This document shows positions 19,972 through 32,010 of a stretch of DNA of 64,000 bases, in pieces. The stretch covers positions 117,832,838 to 117,896,837 of the forward strand of contig CM056744.1 in assembly GCA_029851415.1 (NCBI GenBank). Direction: 5' to 3'. The notes beneath the pieces were generated by a model that made no database searches, was not told the origin of the DNA, and saw nothing but the letters and a program-made list of their open reading frames with translations. This DNA comes from Eretmocerus hayati (lineage: Eukaryota > Arthropoda > Insecta > Hymenoptera > Aphelinidae). Position 1 is the stretch's first letter. Every line of letters starts with the position of its first letter. The translations under genes and the position numbers were made by a program.

Positions 19972-22900
19972 ATTTTATATACTCTGTGCCGTGGTCTATG
20001 ACCAGAATCATCGACGTCTCGGCCAATTGCAAGCTGCCTGATCGCCGTGAGCTGTGAGGGATGGTGACCGATCTGAGGTCAAGTGACCATCCTGCGTCAA
20101 GGCCATTTATATTGTAAATGCCTCTCGCAAATCTCTCTCTCCTCTTTTTGGGCTTATAGATTGTATTTTTCCCTAAATGCGCCCTCGATAATCGTGCTCG
20201 GGCTTGATCCACCCTAACGGTCAGCGGACGGATTTGTGAATAGTTTATTTAAATATATGCCCTTTCGTTCTTAATTTTAATCGAGTGTGTGCTCATTCAG
20301 TGCTCCCCCCTCCTGATTTCTTGAACAATTACAGCAATTGCTCACTCCCTGAGCTTCTCAAATGAAAGCAAGCCTTGCCTGCAAGTGACGAGTCACCAAA
20401 ACCGTCAAAATAGAAGGAATTGATGCATCATATCTATTCTTCAAATATAGAAACTAGATCCAATAGGATATTTGATCAATATGGTTTTGTGGACGACACA
20501 TGATCACAAATTAGGGCAAGCACTTAGAGAATTATTACGAGCAGTCGTTTTTTGAGTTTCTTCTTTAAACGAGAAGTAATAAGGATTTCACTGATATGAA
20601 ATACTAAATGTCCTGAGCTCGATTTTTCGATTCGGCTATTCGATATGACGAGGAGTTATTTCGCAATTTAGATGTCAGAATCTTGACCACACAGCCACTA
20701 TGTACGACATGCCCTTGGCAGGAAGAAGTGGGCCTCAAATGACGCTAAAATCTGGCAACGGGGATATTTTTGTCATGCTTTAAAGTGATGAGATTTCATC
20801 GTTTTGAAATCGAGTTTGTTCCTATTTTTGAGTTCTATCAATAGTGAGTTTTAGGCTGACGAATGTTATCTAATGGCCCTAGACGTCATTCGGGAGGAAT
20901 TCGGAAAAGTTTTCATCAATAATGTAATATGCTACTCATATTCTTTGGGTATGAACGTGATTGTGCATTGTTCACAGAATTGAATGGAAAAACAATCTTC
21001 TTCGGTCGGAAAAGAGGGACAATTTACGATTGACCGAGAATCACGGAAAAATAATTATGAGCTTTGTTTGTGGTGAGTATACTTTGGCACATAGTAGGTA
21101 TTCTACGAGCATTGGTACCTCGTATCATTTGACTCTGCCAGAGCATTCAAGAAAAATCACCAAGAGACCCTTTCAGAAGATCCCAAAATACAGTGAAATA
21201 CCATTACGAAAAAACTACGAGAAAATCAAAATCCCCGAATGAAACACACACCTGCAATTGTTACATATGCTTGGCAGGCAGATCTCAAGATCATCCAGTG
21301 GTATCTTGAGCTCCAAGTACAAAATGTGTTTGGATTGTGCTGGCATTACACCATGAGCGATGCGTTTCCAATGAGAGACGTTGAAAGGTGGGAAGATGAA
21401 ATTTAATAGCATAGAACTCATTCTTGATGAAACTTGAAAATATGAACGATTCCAATTCTAAATCGATAAGATTCTATCATTTGGGAACCTGACGAAAACA
21501 ATCCAGTTGCTATATTTCAGCGTCACTTGGGGTCGACCTCTTTTTGCCAAAGCCACGCCGTGTATGATGAGACTGTTCGGCCGAATCTTATATGTACGAG
21601 GATGGAATTGTAAATAAGATGAGATATTCCAAAAGTTTGATACGGTTTTCAAGATAATGAACCAGTTTATTCCCAGAATTCCCATAGAATTCATCCATAG
21701 CAATGAAACCCCTCCACCTATTCTAACCTCTCAATCTCACTATCTACTAAACCCCTCGAGCACTTATACCATCTCCCAAACCACCGATCCAATCGAAATG
21801 TCGCAATCGATTTTCCGAGACGTTTTTCCAAACGCAATTCGCATATCGAGTTGGACGTGCGAGTAGTTGTATAGTGAGAAAGTACCATCGCATCCTGTAC
21901 CAATGTCTCAATTGAGCCATTTGTCAATCGAAACTGGCGCTTGACTATAAGAGAAAATCCAGCAAAGGCTGGTGGGATAGGTATAGTATCTGGAGAACAA
22001 GACATCAGTTTCAGATGAATAACGCATTGGAGAAAACACAGTTATATCTACGAATACATAGAAGAAAATGCAGAGAAGCTGTTGCTGTTTCAGGTGCGCA
22101 TCTTTTTCATCTGCCGTGCGATAACGCCAGTGTATTTGTATGTATGGGGCAGATTGCAACCGTGAGAGAGGCAGACAGAATTTTGTATGTATCTGCATGT
22201 AGGAGACAGTTGAGAGTTTGTAGATATCTATGGCGTTGCTTGAAAAGCGTGCCTTGAATACTAGATGAGCTTATCTGGCGTGTTATAGTCGATCTGTGTG
22301 GTTGGTTGGAGGGTAGTGAGCTATTGGATTGGATAAACGCGAGAAGAAGTTTTTTTGTGATTGGATTTCACTTGATTGATCTTGTGTACTTGAGCCGGAG
22401 TTTCAGATGATTTGGAAGTAATTTTGATGCGGTACTTGCGAAGTCAGTTTGATTATGCGTTTCCTGATTTTCATTGATTCCGGGATGATCTTTTCTCTGT
22501 GGAAATCTTAAATTTTGTGGCTTGTGACAGTTGTTCCATACTTGACACTGACAGAAGTGAAACTGGATCACATTGTGAGAACAAGGATGATTCCAATAAA
22601 TAGTGGTAGAACGAATAGTCTTGACCTTGGAGAGCTAATTTTGCTTCTCAATTTTTGGCCAATGAGTATGTAAATGAATAACCAGGGACTATGGCTGTTC
22701 ACGTATTATGACGATCTGGAGTAATTTGATGAGGGTAGGATACATTTTGAACGAAGTTACGAGAAAATTTTTTGAGTTGCTATCAGAAATATTTGACGGA
22801 TTTTGCAATAAATCTTATTTGATGATGAGGCCGCTAAGGGAATTCATTCAAATCAACTTGATTGCCAACTAAGCTTTTCGTCACTTTTACTCGTCATTTT

Positions 22901-24958
22901 TGGTCAAAATGATATGCCGAGAGCAACCCGGTCCCATCTCAATAAATTCTGTGAATCGGACAATAATCATTTGCTGTTGCGCAAATTAGTTTGAGCCGCT
23001 TTTGCTCCTCAACTCGGCGAGCTCCGCCGTTTGATCTATCTCAAGACCCTCCAGAACTCTAAATACTTAGACCTCCCAAATTCTAGAGCAGATGGTAAAT
23101 GTTTATTGCACTGTTCACCCATCTTCTCGTCAATCGCCCTCTTATCCTCACATTCTTCTGAGTTTCATAGATGTTTGCAGCTCGGACACTTGACTCCCGT
23201 CGAATAAAAATCGAACTTTCGTAACACGAAGTATGATTGTACGCACACTCAAGATTCTCAAAACGTACTTTGGGTGGAGAGTGAGATGGAGAAAGGTACG
23301 TTTGCGGAGTTAGTGGTGAGGAAAGGCAAATATGAGGTCCGTGAAAGGGGTAGAATGGACGAAAGTTTGCCTTCGAGAGGAAGCTCGATTGCCAAAGATT
23401 AGGTGTTGACCAGAAGGAGGTCTAGGTCATAGCGGGCGAAAATTACATTGATATTTGATTGATCAGCGTACGAGTCACTGTAATATGTAATCTTGTTGGA
23501 AATGACGATTTTACTCTCGATAGGAGTAGCTATTTGATTCTCATCAAAGAGTGTTCATCTGAGGCAATATCGTGATTCCATATTATCCTGTTTTCGTGAA
23601 TAGTTAATTTGCTGAGCTTTGAGATTTCTGAAGTCGAATTGAATAGTTTTGATATTCCCAGAGTCTAATGATGTACAGATGGGTTTTGCAGCATACGTGG
23701 CTCAATAATTCTACACTGTAAAGTTGGGAAAGTGTTTAGCTTCCATCTTTGAAACTGAAAAAAGTTCTACCCTCGAGATGAATCATACGGTCATGAGTGC
23801 CTGTACTATATAAGAGCTTCTTTGCCAAAACTGTGCGTCTTTGAGATTCAACGGTTCAAGTGCACGAAAATTTGAGTTAAAATACGCTGTTTACATCCAT
23901 CAATAATTAAAGATTCTGCAGCTGTTGTTTATCCCTCAATAACCAACAAACTTGTTGCGCAGAATCTTGAGAATCCTTACATCACGAGAACCTGAAAATA
24001 TTTGCATCCTCTCGGAAACAGACCAGAAATTCCGCGTTTTTTCAGCACCTCCTCCCACAGATTCTACACTTTTTTCTGAAATCTCTCGCGCATCTCAAAA
24101 AATTTTCAAAGCATCAACGCTTCACTTCACTGCCACACCAATCCAGATTTTCTACTTTACATACGCCCTTACATTCTTACTCAAAGTACGGCATAAGCGT
24201 GCAAAACTCGGTGGCGCGCACATTTAAAAAGAATATCAAAAGTGCAGTCTTTTGCGTTTCCAGATACATACACAAACGGGGCGAATGAGGAGGATGGCTT
24301 GACACGCTTGGCGGAGAAATGGTACACTTTATCAAACCCATGGCAATACGTCGTTGCACCATCTCTTTTCCTGTCATTCTCTCATGGCACATGTATCATA
24401 GCTCCATCAGCCTCGCATTCTCGCATTTGTTCCAACTCTCGCGCCGAATATCTTTCTCTTTTCATAGTACACAGCACAGGTGCGGCATTGCGTCAGGATC
24501 TGTAATATAGACATTTTTGCGTGATATTTCAGGAGCCCTTTTCTGAATAGCCCCTTTTTTGAATGGAGATATTTCTTGGTGCAAGCGAGATTATTCGCCA
24601 GAGCATGAAAGAGTTGTTTCGCGATTTTGAATTTGCTGTACATTGAGAAACGAGCGTGGAGGTATTGTAGCGTAAAAGGTTTTGAGGTAGAAACTATGTA
24701 TGAAATTTTTGATGATATCATCATAATGAGATTCTATAGAATTCAGGAGATGTTGAATTTTTATAACCTATCGAAATGGTTATCAGTATTTGATGAATTA
24801 TTATTCGCGTCGAATCAACTGTGTCATTTCTATTCCTAGATTTTCATGATAGGAGTTATATAGATTTTCAATCTGTTACCACATTTTGATACTCTATGAT
24901 CCAGGTATTTCATCTTCAATGCAGTCTTTCCCTAGAACAAATCAATCGTAACCGGGGT
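19972..24958. other. Five kilobases with no supportable gene
   Basis: AT-rich with frames no longer than about 105 codons, none with a recognisable domain, and no RNA gene seen. 20961-21242 is the longest plus-strand frame with a plausible composition but has no start context or splice support. No copies of the window's repeat families were noticed. Confidence 0.4.
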
Positions 24959-25329
24959 TATCAAGAGGCGCGGTAGCGCCTCGCTGGCGAGTATGAGCAG
25001 ACGAAAAATCGAGCGAGGCGCTGTGCCTATCTATACTTTGAATTGGGGTTTTTTAACCTCACACTTTTTTTCTACTTGGATTATTAACCTCTTGACGTTG
25101 CTCATAGAGCTCTGCAATGCTTTAGCAAAGCCTTTCTAAAGCGATTCAGAGTTCTGTACAATGATTTTCTCAATCCGAGATGGACGCGTTTTATTCAGCA
25201 CCGCAAAATTCATGCCTTCGTTTTACATCTCAGTTCGACTTCTCCAGTCCCGCACTTAGACTCGAGAAATATCGAAACTGCTACACATGTGTTGGGTATG
25301 TAAGATGGTCGAGGAAGAGGAAGAGAGAG

Positions 25330-25386
<57 letters not shown>
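24959..25386 (+). repeat. Left half of the second composite repeat, ending in (GA)n
   Basis: It matches 18357 through the (GA)n tract. The tract here runs about 25317-25386 with one ATGC interruption, then stops at the first retrotransposon junction. The right half resumes at 36366. Confidence 0.9.
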
Positions 25387-25388
<2 letters not shown>

Positions 25389-25958
25389 AGGAGACATGGG
25401 ATAGACTCACCGGATACATTAAGCTGGTGATGACCCGCAAAGAGGAGAAAGAGAGGGAAGTAAGGCGCCTCGAAGCAGGCGAATTACAGTGACTCTGCCG
25501 ATTGAAACAGAAGAGGCCCAAATGATTCCAGGAGGAATCTGATGCACTGAAGAGGGAACAAAGAAGAAAGAAGAGAGAAGAAAGAAGAAAGAGAGGGAAC
25601 AATGAAGAGTGAAGACAGAAGATGGCGACAAGTGGCCGAAGAGAGAAGATGGAGAAGAGGAACGCTCGCAATCGAGCGCGAGACATGCCGCTCATCCTGA
25701 AGTAATGCTCACGCGGTTCCGGGATGAGATGGTAGATGCAGGTGGATCTCCTTCTTGATTGCCCGATGCCCTAGGTATCGGACATCGAGGGGAGAGGGAT
25801 ATTACACGGCCGGGCCCACCTCTCGGTGGGCCCCACCCAAACCCGTGTCCCGCCTGGTATGGCCTGCGTGGGCTATGCGTAGTCCGCGTAAGCTGAACCA
25901 GTCCGGTGTCTGGGGACGGATCCGAGGGATCCTGAGGCAGATTTTGCCCTCTAACCAC

Positions 25959-25990
<32 letters not shown>
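25387..25990 (+). mobile_element. R1-clade array, element 1: 5'-truncated, 3' end only
   Basis: It starts directly after GAGAGA with CCAGGAGACATGGG, the last part of ORF2 (the equivalent of about 31564 in the full-length copy), carries the ORF2 stop and the whole 3' UTR, and ends in a poly(A) run at 25962-25990. Then 12 GA units follow. A 5' truncation of this kind is the normal outcome of incomplete reverse transcription. Confidence 0.95.
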
Positions 25991-26013
<23 letters not shown>

Positions 26014-26014
<1 letters not shown>

Positions 26015-26452
26015 ATGATTCCAGGAGGAATCTGATGCACTGAAGAGGGAACAAAGAAGAAAGAAGAGAGAAGAAAGAAGAAAGAGAGGGAACAATGAAG
26101 AGTGAAGACAGAAGATGCCGACAAGTGGCCGAAGAGAGAAGATGGAGAAGAGGAACGCTCGCAATCGAGCGCGAGACATGCCGCTCATCCTGAAGTAATG
26201 CTCACGCGGTTCCGGGATGAGATGGTAGATGCAGGTGGATCTCCTTCTTGATTGCCCGATGCCCTAGGTATCGGACATCGAGGGGAGAGGGATATTACAC
26301 GGCCGGGCCCACCTCTCGGTGGGCCCCACCCAAACCCGTGTCCCGCCTGGTATGGCCTGCGTGGGCTATGCGTAGTCCGCGTAAGCTGAACCAGTCCGGT
26401 GTCTGGGGACGGATCCGAGGGATCCTGAGGCAGATTTTGCCCTCTAACCACC

Positions 26453-26481
<29 letters not shown>
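26014..26481 (+). mobile_element. R1-clade array, element 2: 3' UTR fragment
   Basis: It starts inside the 3' UTR at ATGATTCCAGGAGG and runs to poly(A) at 26455-26481, with (GA)n on both sides (25991-26014 and 26481-26499). It is almost identical to the same part of element 3. Confidence 0.95.
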
Positions 26482-26483
<2 letters not shown>

Positions 26484-26832
26484 GAGAGAGAGAGAGAGAC
26501 CCCGTAGGGGGCTTTGGGTGTGACCTAGGGTTGCACTTGGAGCTTGAGGGAGTGACGCCCCTCCGGACCCGAGTCCTACACTTACACTAACACACACACT
26601 ACACTCTACACGCACCATACTTACGCTTGCTCAAGCATTACACAGACATACCAACATTATACAGAACACGCATCACACAACACACCACACCCGTGCTGGT
26701 CTGGTCCGGGGTCGGCCAGCATGCGATTCCAGGCCCTGGAAGAAGAAAGAAGATGATGTCCAGCATTGACGGCAAGAATTCCCCAAGTAAAGCGGGGCCC
26801 CATTCGGATCTTGGGGGGGGGGGGGCCCAACG

Positions 26833-28644
26833 ATGCAAAACGCGCCACCAGTGGCACACTTGGCTGGTGGAATAACGCGTACAGCTACAAGCGATGGAAA
26901 TACGCTGCAGGTGGAGGGTGCGGGAGAAAAAAACCTACGCCATGGAGAAGCTGAGCTCACCCCTAGCAGGAAGAGAAAGGGCCCGAGTGACGGAGCAGAG
27001 AAGCGAGTGCTCAAACAATCAAAGCTCACATTTCCGAGCCAACGAGGGATGAACGCGAAAGTTGCAGCAGAAGCACGAGAGGCGGCAGAGAAGCTGCTGA
27101 AGATCAACCCCGCTATCAGGATCCAGATCACGCAACCCAGCAACGAGGTTGATGACGCCGTCAACTTGAGCTCAGACTCGAGCGAGTCTGACTCCACTAT
27201 AGGGTCCCAGGGGAACGGAACAATCCTGACTCCTGAAAACGGTTTGCTCGAGAGGGGAGTGCACGATGAGGTGCCTGATAGGGTGGAGATTGACCACATC
27301 CCCTCAACCAGAGATGCGGCACGACAGAGGAGTGGAAACGAGGCAGGCGATCTCATGGGGAAATGGGAAGACCTGAAAACGTGCCGGGAAGAGACGGAGG
27401 AGAAGACATATCTCCTCCTCGAGCACTTCAACTTGGTTATAGGAATAGCCGAGTCTGTTTCCAGCAATTCAGAAGGGACCAAGGGTGACATCGAAGAGCT
27501 CAAGAAGATAGGCCACGCGCTCGAAGGCCTACTCGCGACAGACAAGGCGAAGCGGGCTGCTTTCGAGACAACGCTCCTCGAAACGGAAAAGACCCTGAAA
27601 GCGAGGGGGAATATGCAGCCTCCGGTCACAAGAAAACCGGCCGCGTCGGGTAGTGGCTTCCAGGGGAGGGGGGCAGGGAAACCGGAATCGCGACCGGGAA
27701 AACAACGCGGTTCGAAGGCGACGCTATACGGTCCTCCACCGGGAGGTCTCGGAACACCGCGCTCGACATCAACGCCCAATCGGCCCGAGCAGAATGGGCC
27801 TTGGAAGGAAGTGGTGTCAAAGAAACAAGCGAGAAGGGCAAAGAAGAGCGGTAGATCGGACGATGCCGCCGGGAAGAAAGCGAAAATGAAGCCGAGAAGG
27901 GTGAAGCCCGAAGCCGTCCTCGTTACGGCCAAACAAGGTGGGCTAACCTACGCAGACATGCTGCGCAGGATGAAAACGGATGACCTCGATGAAGAAGTGG
28001 GCTCCAAGGTCACGGGCATCCGCAAGACCCAAGAAGGCCAAGTCCTTCTTGAACTCAAGAAGGGCACCGATGTCGCCGCCGTCAAGGCAGCCTTGGCACC
28101 AGTCGTCGGGCAAGAAGGAGCTGTCCACTGTCTAGCAAACAGCACGACCCTCGAGGTTCTCGGAGTCGACTACGATGTCGACATAATCAAGGTGCGGGAT
28201 GACCTCGCGAAGGCCCTACCAGAAAACGAGAAGGGTGCCGTTGTAGTCAAGTCCATTCGGAGTGGCTACCGCGGCACCCAAACCGCTGTTGTCTCGATCG
28301 CAACGAGACTGGCCCACCATCTCCTCGACTGGAAGGAGCCAAAGGTTGGATGGGGCAGAGTCAGGATCCGCGAGAAGGGTGGCATCCCACGGTGCTATAA
28401 CTGCTTAGAGTACGGGCACAAGGCCTCGGGGTGCAAAAAAGAGAAGGCAGAGGAACGGAAACCAAAACTCTGCTTCCAATGCGGCGAACCAGGGCACCTT
28501 GCTGCGATTTGCAAGGAAAAACCAAAATGCCTAAGCTGTGCGGCGATCGGGTCCAAATCTGAGCACAGATCTGGGGCCAGCAACTGCACTGCGTACCAGC
28601 GGGCAAGAACCACATATAGACGCAGGAAGGGAAGAAATGGCTAG
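26833..28644 (+). CDS. ORF1 (gag-like nucleic-acid-binding protein) of the R1-clade element
   Basis: Up to 603 residues from ATG at 26833. Such proteins coat the element RNA and carry it to the target. The N-terminal half is charged and low-complexity (basic KRKGPSD region, Ser/Asp stretch near residues 110-120, then a Glu/Lys-rich helical part). A compact domain follows (about residues 390-510), then three zinc knuckles starting at residues 521 (CYNC...H...C), 547 (CFQCGEPGHLAAIC) and 566 (CLSC...H...C, with a longer spacing), the usual R1-clade arrangement. The start is uncertain: a run of 13 G at 26813-26825 lies just upstream, and an ATG pair at 26754-26759 opens another frame that would join ORF1 if the run differed in length. 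The stop TAG is embedded in ATGGCTAG, the ORF2 start. Element 4 carries the C-terminal third of the same protein nearly unchanged. Confidence 0.9.
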   Translation: MQNAPPVAHLAGGITRTATSDGNTLQVEGAGEKNLRHGEAELTPSRKRKGPSDGAEKRVLKQSKLTFPSQRGMNAKVAAEAREAAEKLLKINPAIRIQITQPSNEVDDAVNLSSDSSESDSTIGSQGNGTILTPENGLLERGVHDEVPDRVEIDHIPSTRDAARQRSGNEAGDLMGKWEDLKTCREETEEKTYLLLEHFNLVIGIAESVSSNSEGTKGDIEELKKIGHALEGLLATDKAKRAAFETTLLETEKTLKARGNMQPPVTRKPAASGSGFQGRGAGKPESRPGKQRGSKATLYGPPPGGLGTPRSTSTPNRPEQNGPWKEVVSKKQARRAKKSGRSDDAAGKKAKMKPRRVKPEAVLVTAKQGGLTYADMLRRMKTDDLDEEVGSKVTGIRKTQEGQVLLELKKGTDVAAVKAALAPVVGQEGAVHCLANSTTLEVLGVDYDVDIIKVRDDLAKALPENEKGAVVVKSIRSGYRGTQTAVVSIATRLAHHLLDWKEPKVGWGRVRIREKGGIPRCYNCLEYGHKASGCKKEKAEERKPKLCFQCGEPGHLAAICKEKPKCLSCAAIGSKSEHRSGASNCTAYQRARTTYRRRKGRNG

Positions 28645-31600
28645 CTTCATCCAAGCCAACCTCAGGAAGAGCGGGGACGCAGACGATCTCCTACACGCTG
28701 TAGCCAAAGAAGGAGGGATCGATGTTCTGATTATCTCCGAACCGCCTCGGAAGCGCGAATTTTCTCGATCCACATTCGATCACTGGAGGACAGCCGTAAT
28801 CCAGATCATGAATCCTGCGATCCGTGAGACTGGACCAGCTGTTAGTGGCCGCGGTTTTGCTCGAAAGACCATAGAGGGCACAGCAGTCTACAGCTGCTAC
28901 TATTCGCCGTCGCTCAAGATACACGAATTCGAAGACGAGCTCCATGACCTAGAAGAGGATGTGAGGCAATGGGGGGGCCCAGTTATAATCGCGGGGGATT
29001 TCAACTCGAAGGAACCGACTTGGAGCGGGGGGCCGCGTGATAGACGGGGGGTAATACTCGCTGATGCCATGGAGGCATTGGGATTAGTGCTCGCGAACGA
29101 GACGGGGGTTATCACCTACTACCGACACGACACTCGGTCCAGGGAGGGAGGTTCGTCTTCGGTCCTCGACCTGACGTTCATGAGCCCGTCGCTCATGGGA
29201 CGTATGACATCGTGGGAGGTTCTGGACACGGAAACATTGAGTGACCATCGACATATTCGGTTTCGGCTTAGGACTGACAGACAGAGACAGACCACACACA
29301 GACCGCGACCGACGGGGTGGCAGGTACGCAAGCTGGATGAGGGGAAATTCCGGGAATCGATAGGAACAGCCGAAGATCTCCCGATGAACATCACCGCGGA
29401 CGAGGCTGTGGATATGGTGACGACCACCATCACAAGAGCCTGTGACGCATCGATGCCTCGCAAGACAACATCATGCTTTTGGAGGAAACCAGAGTACTGG
29501 ATCACCGACGAGATAAAAGCCCTACGAAGAACGAGCAATAAGAAGAGGAGAACCGCGTGGCGATCAAGGAAACTAAAACGACCATCACTGGGGGAAGATG
29601 ATAGGGCGTACAGAGAAGCAAAGAAGGCTCTCGTTCTAGCCATCCGGAGAAGCAAAGAGAAGTGCTGGGGTGAATTGTGCGACATGGTTAATGGAGACCC
29701 GTGGGGTACGCCATACCGCGTGGTCATGTCCAAGGTCCGACCCCGGAGGGGCAACCCAGCACCGACTGATGCAGCTACCTTGCGCAGCATCGTGGAAGAC
29801 CTCTTTCCAGCAGGAGAACCCAGAGTGACATTCCCTCCCGAGAGCGAAGATCCCATCCCGCTCTTTACTATGCAAGAGCTACTCATAGCGGCGAAGAGGC
29901 TGCCAAACGGCAAGGCCCCTGGCCTGGACGGCATTCCAAACGAGGCTCTGAAACTGGTCTTCAAATACAACCCAGATTTACTCCTCGACCTCTTCAACAT
30001 CTGTCTGAGCGCGGGAAATTTCCCGGATAAGTGGAAACGCCAGAAGCTGGTCCTGATACCTAAAGGTCAAGGAGGTCAACGCCCTCTCAGCATGCTCGAC
30101 AATATCGGGAAAATGTACGAGAGGATGGTGCTCAACAGGGTGGAAAAAGCCTACGAAGAGAGCGGCGGGCTATCACCAATGAAGTTTGGGTTCCGGAAGG
30201 GACGGAGCACTGTGCACGCGATCGAGGAGGTCCAAGAGCGGGTTCAAGCGTCGGTAGGGAACCCATACCAAGGAAGAGGAGGATTCTGTGCCATTATTGC
30301 GTTGGACATAAAGAACGCGTTCAACTGCGCGAGCTGGGAGCGAGTCTATCAATCCCAAGCAGGTAAAGTGCCGCCCTATCTACTAGCCATCACGAGTGAC
30401 TATCTGCGGAACAGGACACTCGTGTATGACACCGACGAGGGACAAGAGATCCGGGAACTGTCCGCCGGAATTGGACAGGGGTCGGTTTCCGGGCCGTTCA
30501 ACTGGAACACACAGTACGACAGTTTACTGTCTATTGAACTGCCCGAAGGAGTCATAATAGTGGCTTTCGCGGACGACGCGGGGCTCATAGTCTGGTCCGA
30601 CAACGAGGAACTCTTGGGTAGACGCGCAAACGAGGCGCTGGCCCGAGTCTACGAGTGGATGATCAGCAGGCTCCTAGAGCTTGCTGTCAAGAAGTGCGAA
30701 GCAAACGTGGTCACAAGACGCAGGAAGTTTGACTTGCCCCACTTTTACATCAACGGGCAAGAGATCCCACGCAAGACAGAGCTGAAATACCTCGGCGTAT
30801 GGCTTGACGACAAGTGGTCGTTCAAGAAGCACATCCAGGAGGCCGCTCAGAAAGCGAGCAGGGTTGGTGCGGCGCTTCAACGGCTGATGCCGAATATCGG
30901 AGGACCCAAGGAAAAGAGGCGCGCACTTCTCAACACCGTCAGCACCTCTATCATGCTCTACGGTGCACCCGTGTGGGGAAAGAGAGTAGAGAAGACCATC
31001 ATCGAGAAGAAGATGGGGCCTGTCCACCGGAGAGCGGCCCTGAGAAGTATCCGTGCCTACCGCACCGTGTCAGGGGATGCGGCTTACGTATTGGCGAGTA
31101 CACCGCCCATCCACTTGCTCGTCGCGGAGCGAGTGAGGATCTGGGACCGCCAGAAAGTGATCGGAGCCGAACGAGTACTCACCCCGACGATGAAGGAGAT
31201 TATCCGCGACAACGAGAAGGAAACCACCCTTGAGCATTGGCAAACTGAGTGGGATTCGCCATTTGCGAACGGCAGATGGACGCACCGGCTGATCCGTGAC
31301 GTAGCCAAGTGGGCGGAACGCACCCACGGAGAGATGGACTACTGGACGACGCAGGCACTGAGCGATCATGGTTGCTTCGGTTCCTATCTAACCAGGTTCA
31401 AGAAGAGGAGGACCCCAGCATGTCAGTCATGCGGGGATGAATGGGATGACGCCGAACATGCCCTGTTCAAGTGCAGCGACACCCGGAGAGAGCGCGCCGA
31501 GCTGGATGAATGGCTGGGTGCTCAACTAACACCCGAGAATCTCGTCCCGTACTTGCTCCGCAACCAGGAGATATGGGATAGACTCACCGGATACATCAAG

Positions 31601-31669
31601 CTGGTGATGACCCGCAAAGAGGAGAAAGAGAGGGAAGTAAGGCGCCTCGAAGCAGGCGAATTACAGTGA
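28637..31669 (+). CDS. ORF2 of the R1-clade element: endonuclease + reverse transcriptase + CCHC
   Basis: 1010 residues from the ATG at 28637; the frame is open further upstream to 28538, but MASFIQANLRKS matches the family's endonuclease start and overlaps the ORF1 stop by 8 nt (ATGGCTAG), suggesting reinitiation. The endonuclease nicks target DNA and the reverse transcriptase copies element RNA from the nick. Visible motifs: ISEPP; GDFNS with Asp at residue 121; SDHRH at 202-206; reverse-transcriptase blocks GKAPGLDGIPNEALK, FGFRKGRSTVHAI, LDIKNAFNCASW and GIGQGSVSGP; catalytic FADD at 644-647; then LKYLGVWLD. The C terminus has CX2CX8HX4C at residues 929-946. Length and order are typical of R1-clade ORF2. 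No stop, frameshift or lost catalytic residue was seen. Confidence 0.95.
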   Translation: MASFIQANLRKSGDADDLLHAVAKEGGIDVLIISEPPRKREFSRSTFDHWRTAVIQIMNPAIRETGPAVSGRGFARKTIEGTAVYSCYYSPSLKIHEFEDELHDLEEDVRQWGGPVIIAGDFNSKEPTWSGGPRDRRGVILADAMEALGLVLANETGVITYYRHDTRSREGGSSSVLDLTFMSPSLMGRMTSWEVLDTETLSDHRHIRFRLRTDRQRQTTHRPRPTGWQVRKLDEGKFRESIGTAEDLPMNITADEAVDMVTTTITRACDASMPRKTTSCFWRKPEYWITDEIKALRRTSNKKRRTAWRSRKLKRPSLGEDDRAYREAKKALVLAIRRSKEKCWGELCDMVNGDPWGTPYRVVMSKVRPRRGNPAPTDAATLRSIVEDLFPAGEPRVTFPPESEDPIPLFTMQELLIAAKRLPNGKAPGLDGIPNEALKLVFKYNPDLLLDLFNICLSAGNFPDKWKRQKLVLIPKGQGGQRPLSMLDNIGKMYERMVLNRVEKAYEESGGLSPMKFGFRKGRSTVHAIEEVQERVQASVGNPYQGRGGFCAIIALDIKNAFNCASWERVYQSQAGKVPPYLLAITSDYLRNRTLVYDTDEGQEIRELSAGIGQGSVSGPFNWNTQYDSLLSIELPEGVIIVAFADDAGLIVWSDNEELLGRRANEALARVYEWMISRLLELAVKKCEANVVTRRRKFDLPHFYINGQEIPRKTELKYLGVWLDDKWSFKKHIQEAAQKASRVGAALQRLMPNIGGPKEKRRALLNTVSTSIMLYGAPVWGKRVEKTIIEKKMGPVHRRAALRSIRAYRTVSGDAAYVLASTPPIHLLVAERVRIWDRQKVIGAERVLTPTMKEIIRDNEKETTLEHWQTEWDSPFANGRWTHRLIRDVAKWAERTHGEMDYWTTQALSDHGCFGSYLTRFKKRRTPACQSCGDEWDDAEHALFKCSDTRRERAELDEWLGAQLTPENLVPYLLRNQEIWDRLTGYIKLVMTRKEEKEREVRRLEAGELQ

Positions 31670-31988
31670 CTCTGCCGATTGAAACAGAAGAGGCCCAAAT
31701 GATTCCAGGAGGAATCTGATGCACTGAAGAGGGAAGAAAGAAGAAAGAAGAGAGAAGAAAGAAGAAAGAGAGGGAACAATGAAGAGTGAAGACAGAAGAT
31801 GCCGACAAGTGGCCGAAGAGAGAAGATGGAGAAGAGGAACGCTCGCAATCGAGCGCGAGACATGCCGCTCATCCTGAAGTAATGCTCACGCGGTTCCGGG
31901 ATGAGATGGTGGATGCAGGTGGATCTCCTTCTTGATTGCCCGATGCCCTAGGTATCGGACATCGAGGGGAGAGGGATATTACACGGCC

Positions 31989-32010
31989 GGGCCCACCTCT
32001 CGGTGGGCCC
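31989..32010 (+). ncRNA. Conserved 3' UTR stem-loop of the R1-clade element
   Basis: GGGCCCACC-TCTC-GGTGGGCCC, a perfect 9-bp stem with a 4-nt loop, 130 nt before the poly(A). It is identical in elements 1 and 2. In element 4 (about 36196) one C is T, leaving a G-U pair, and the old copy near 17985 keeps most of the stem. A role in recognition of the RNA 3' end by the reverse transcriptase is inference. Confidence 0.6.

Noticed and set aside
26813..26825. G run as evidence for programmed frameshifting into ORF1
   Set aside because: The homopolymer may be a length error, and ORF1 has its own ATG at 26833. Frameshifting is not needed to explain the layout.
26673..27932. 419-codon minus-strand frame antisense to ORF1, and the 293-codon frames antisense to both ORF2 copies
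   Set aside because: They are antisense shadows of GC-rich coding sequence, preserved only because the sense strand is constrained; they match no family.
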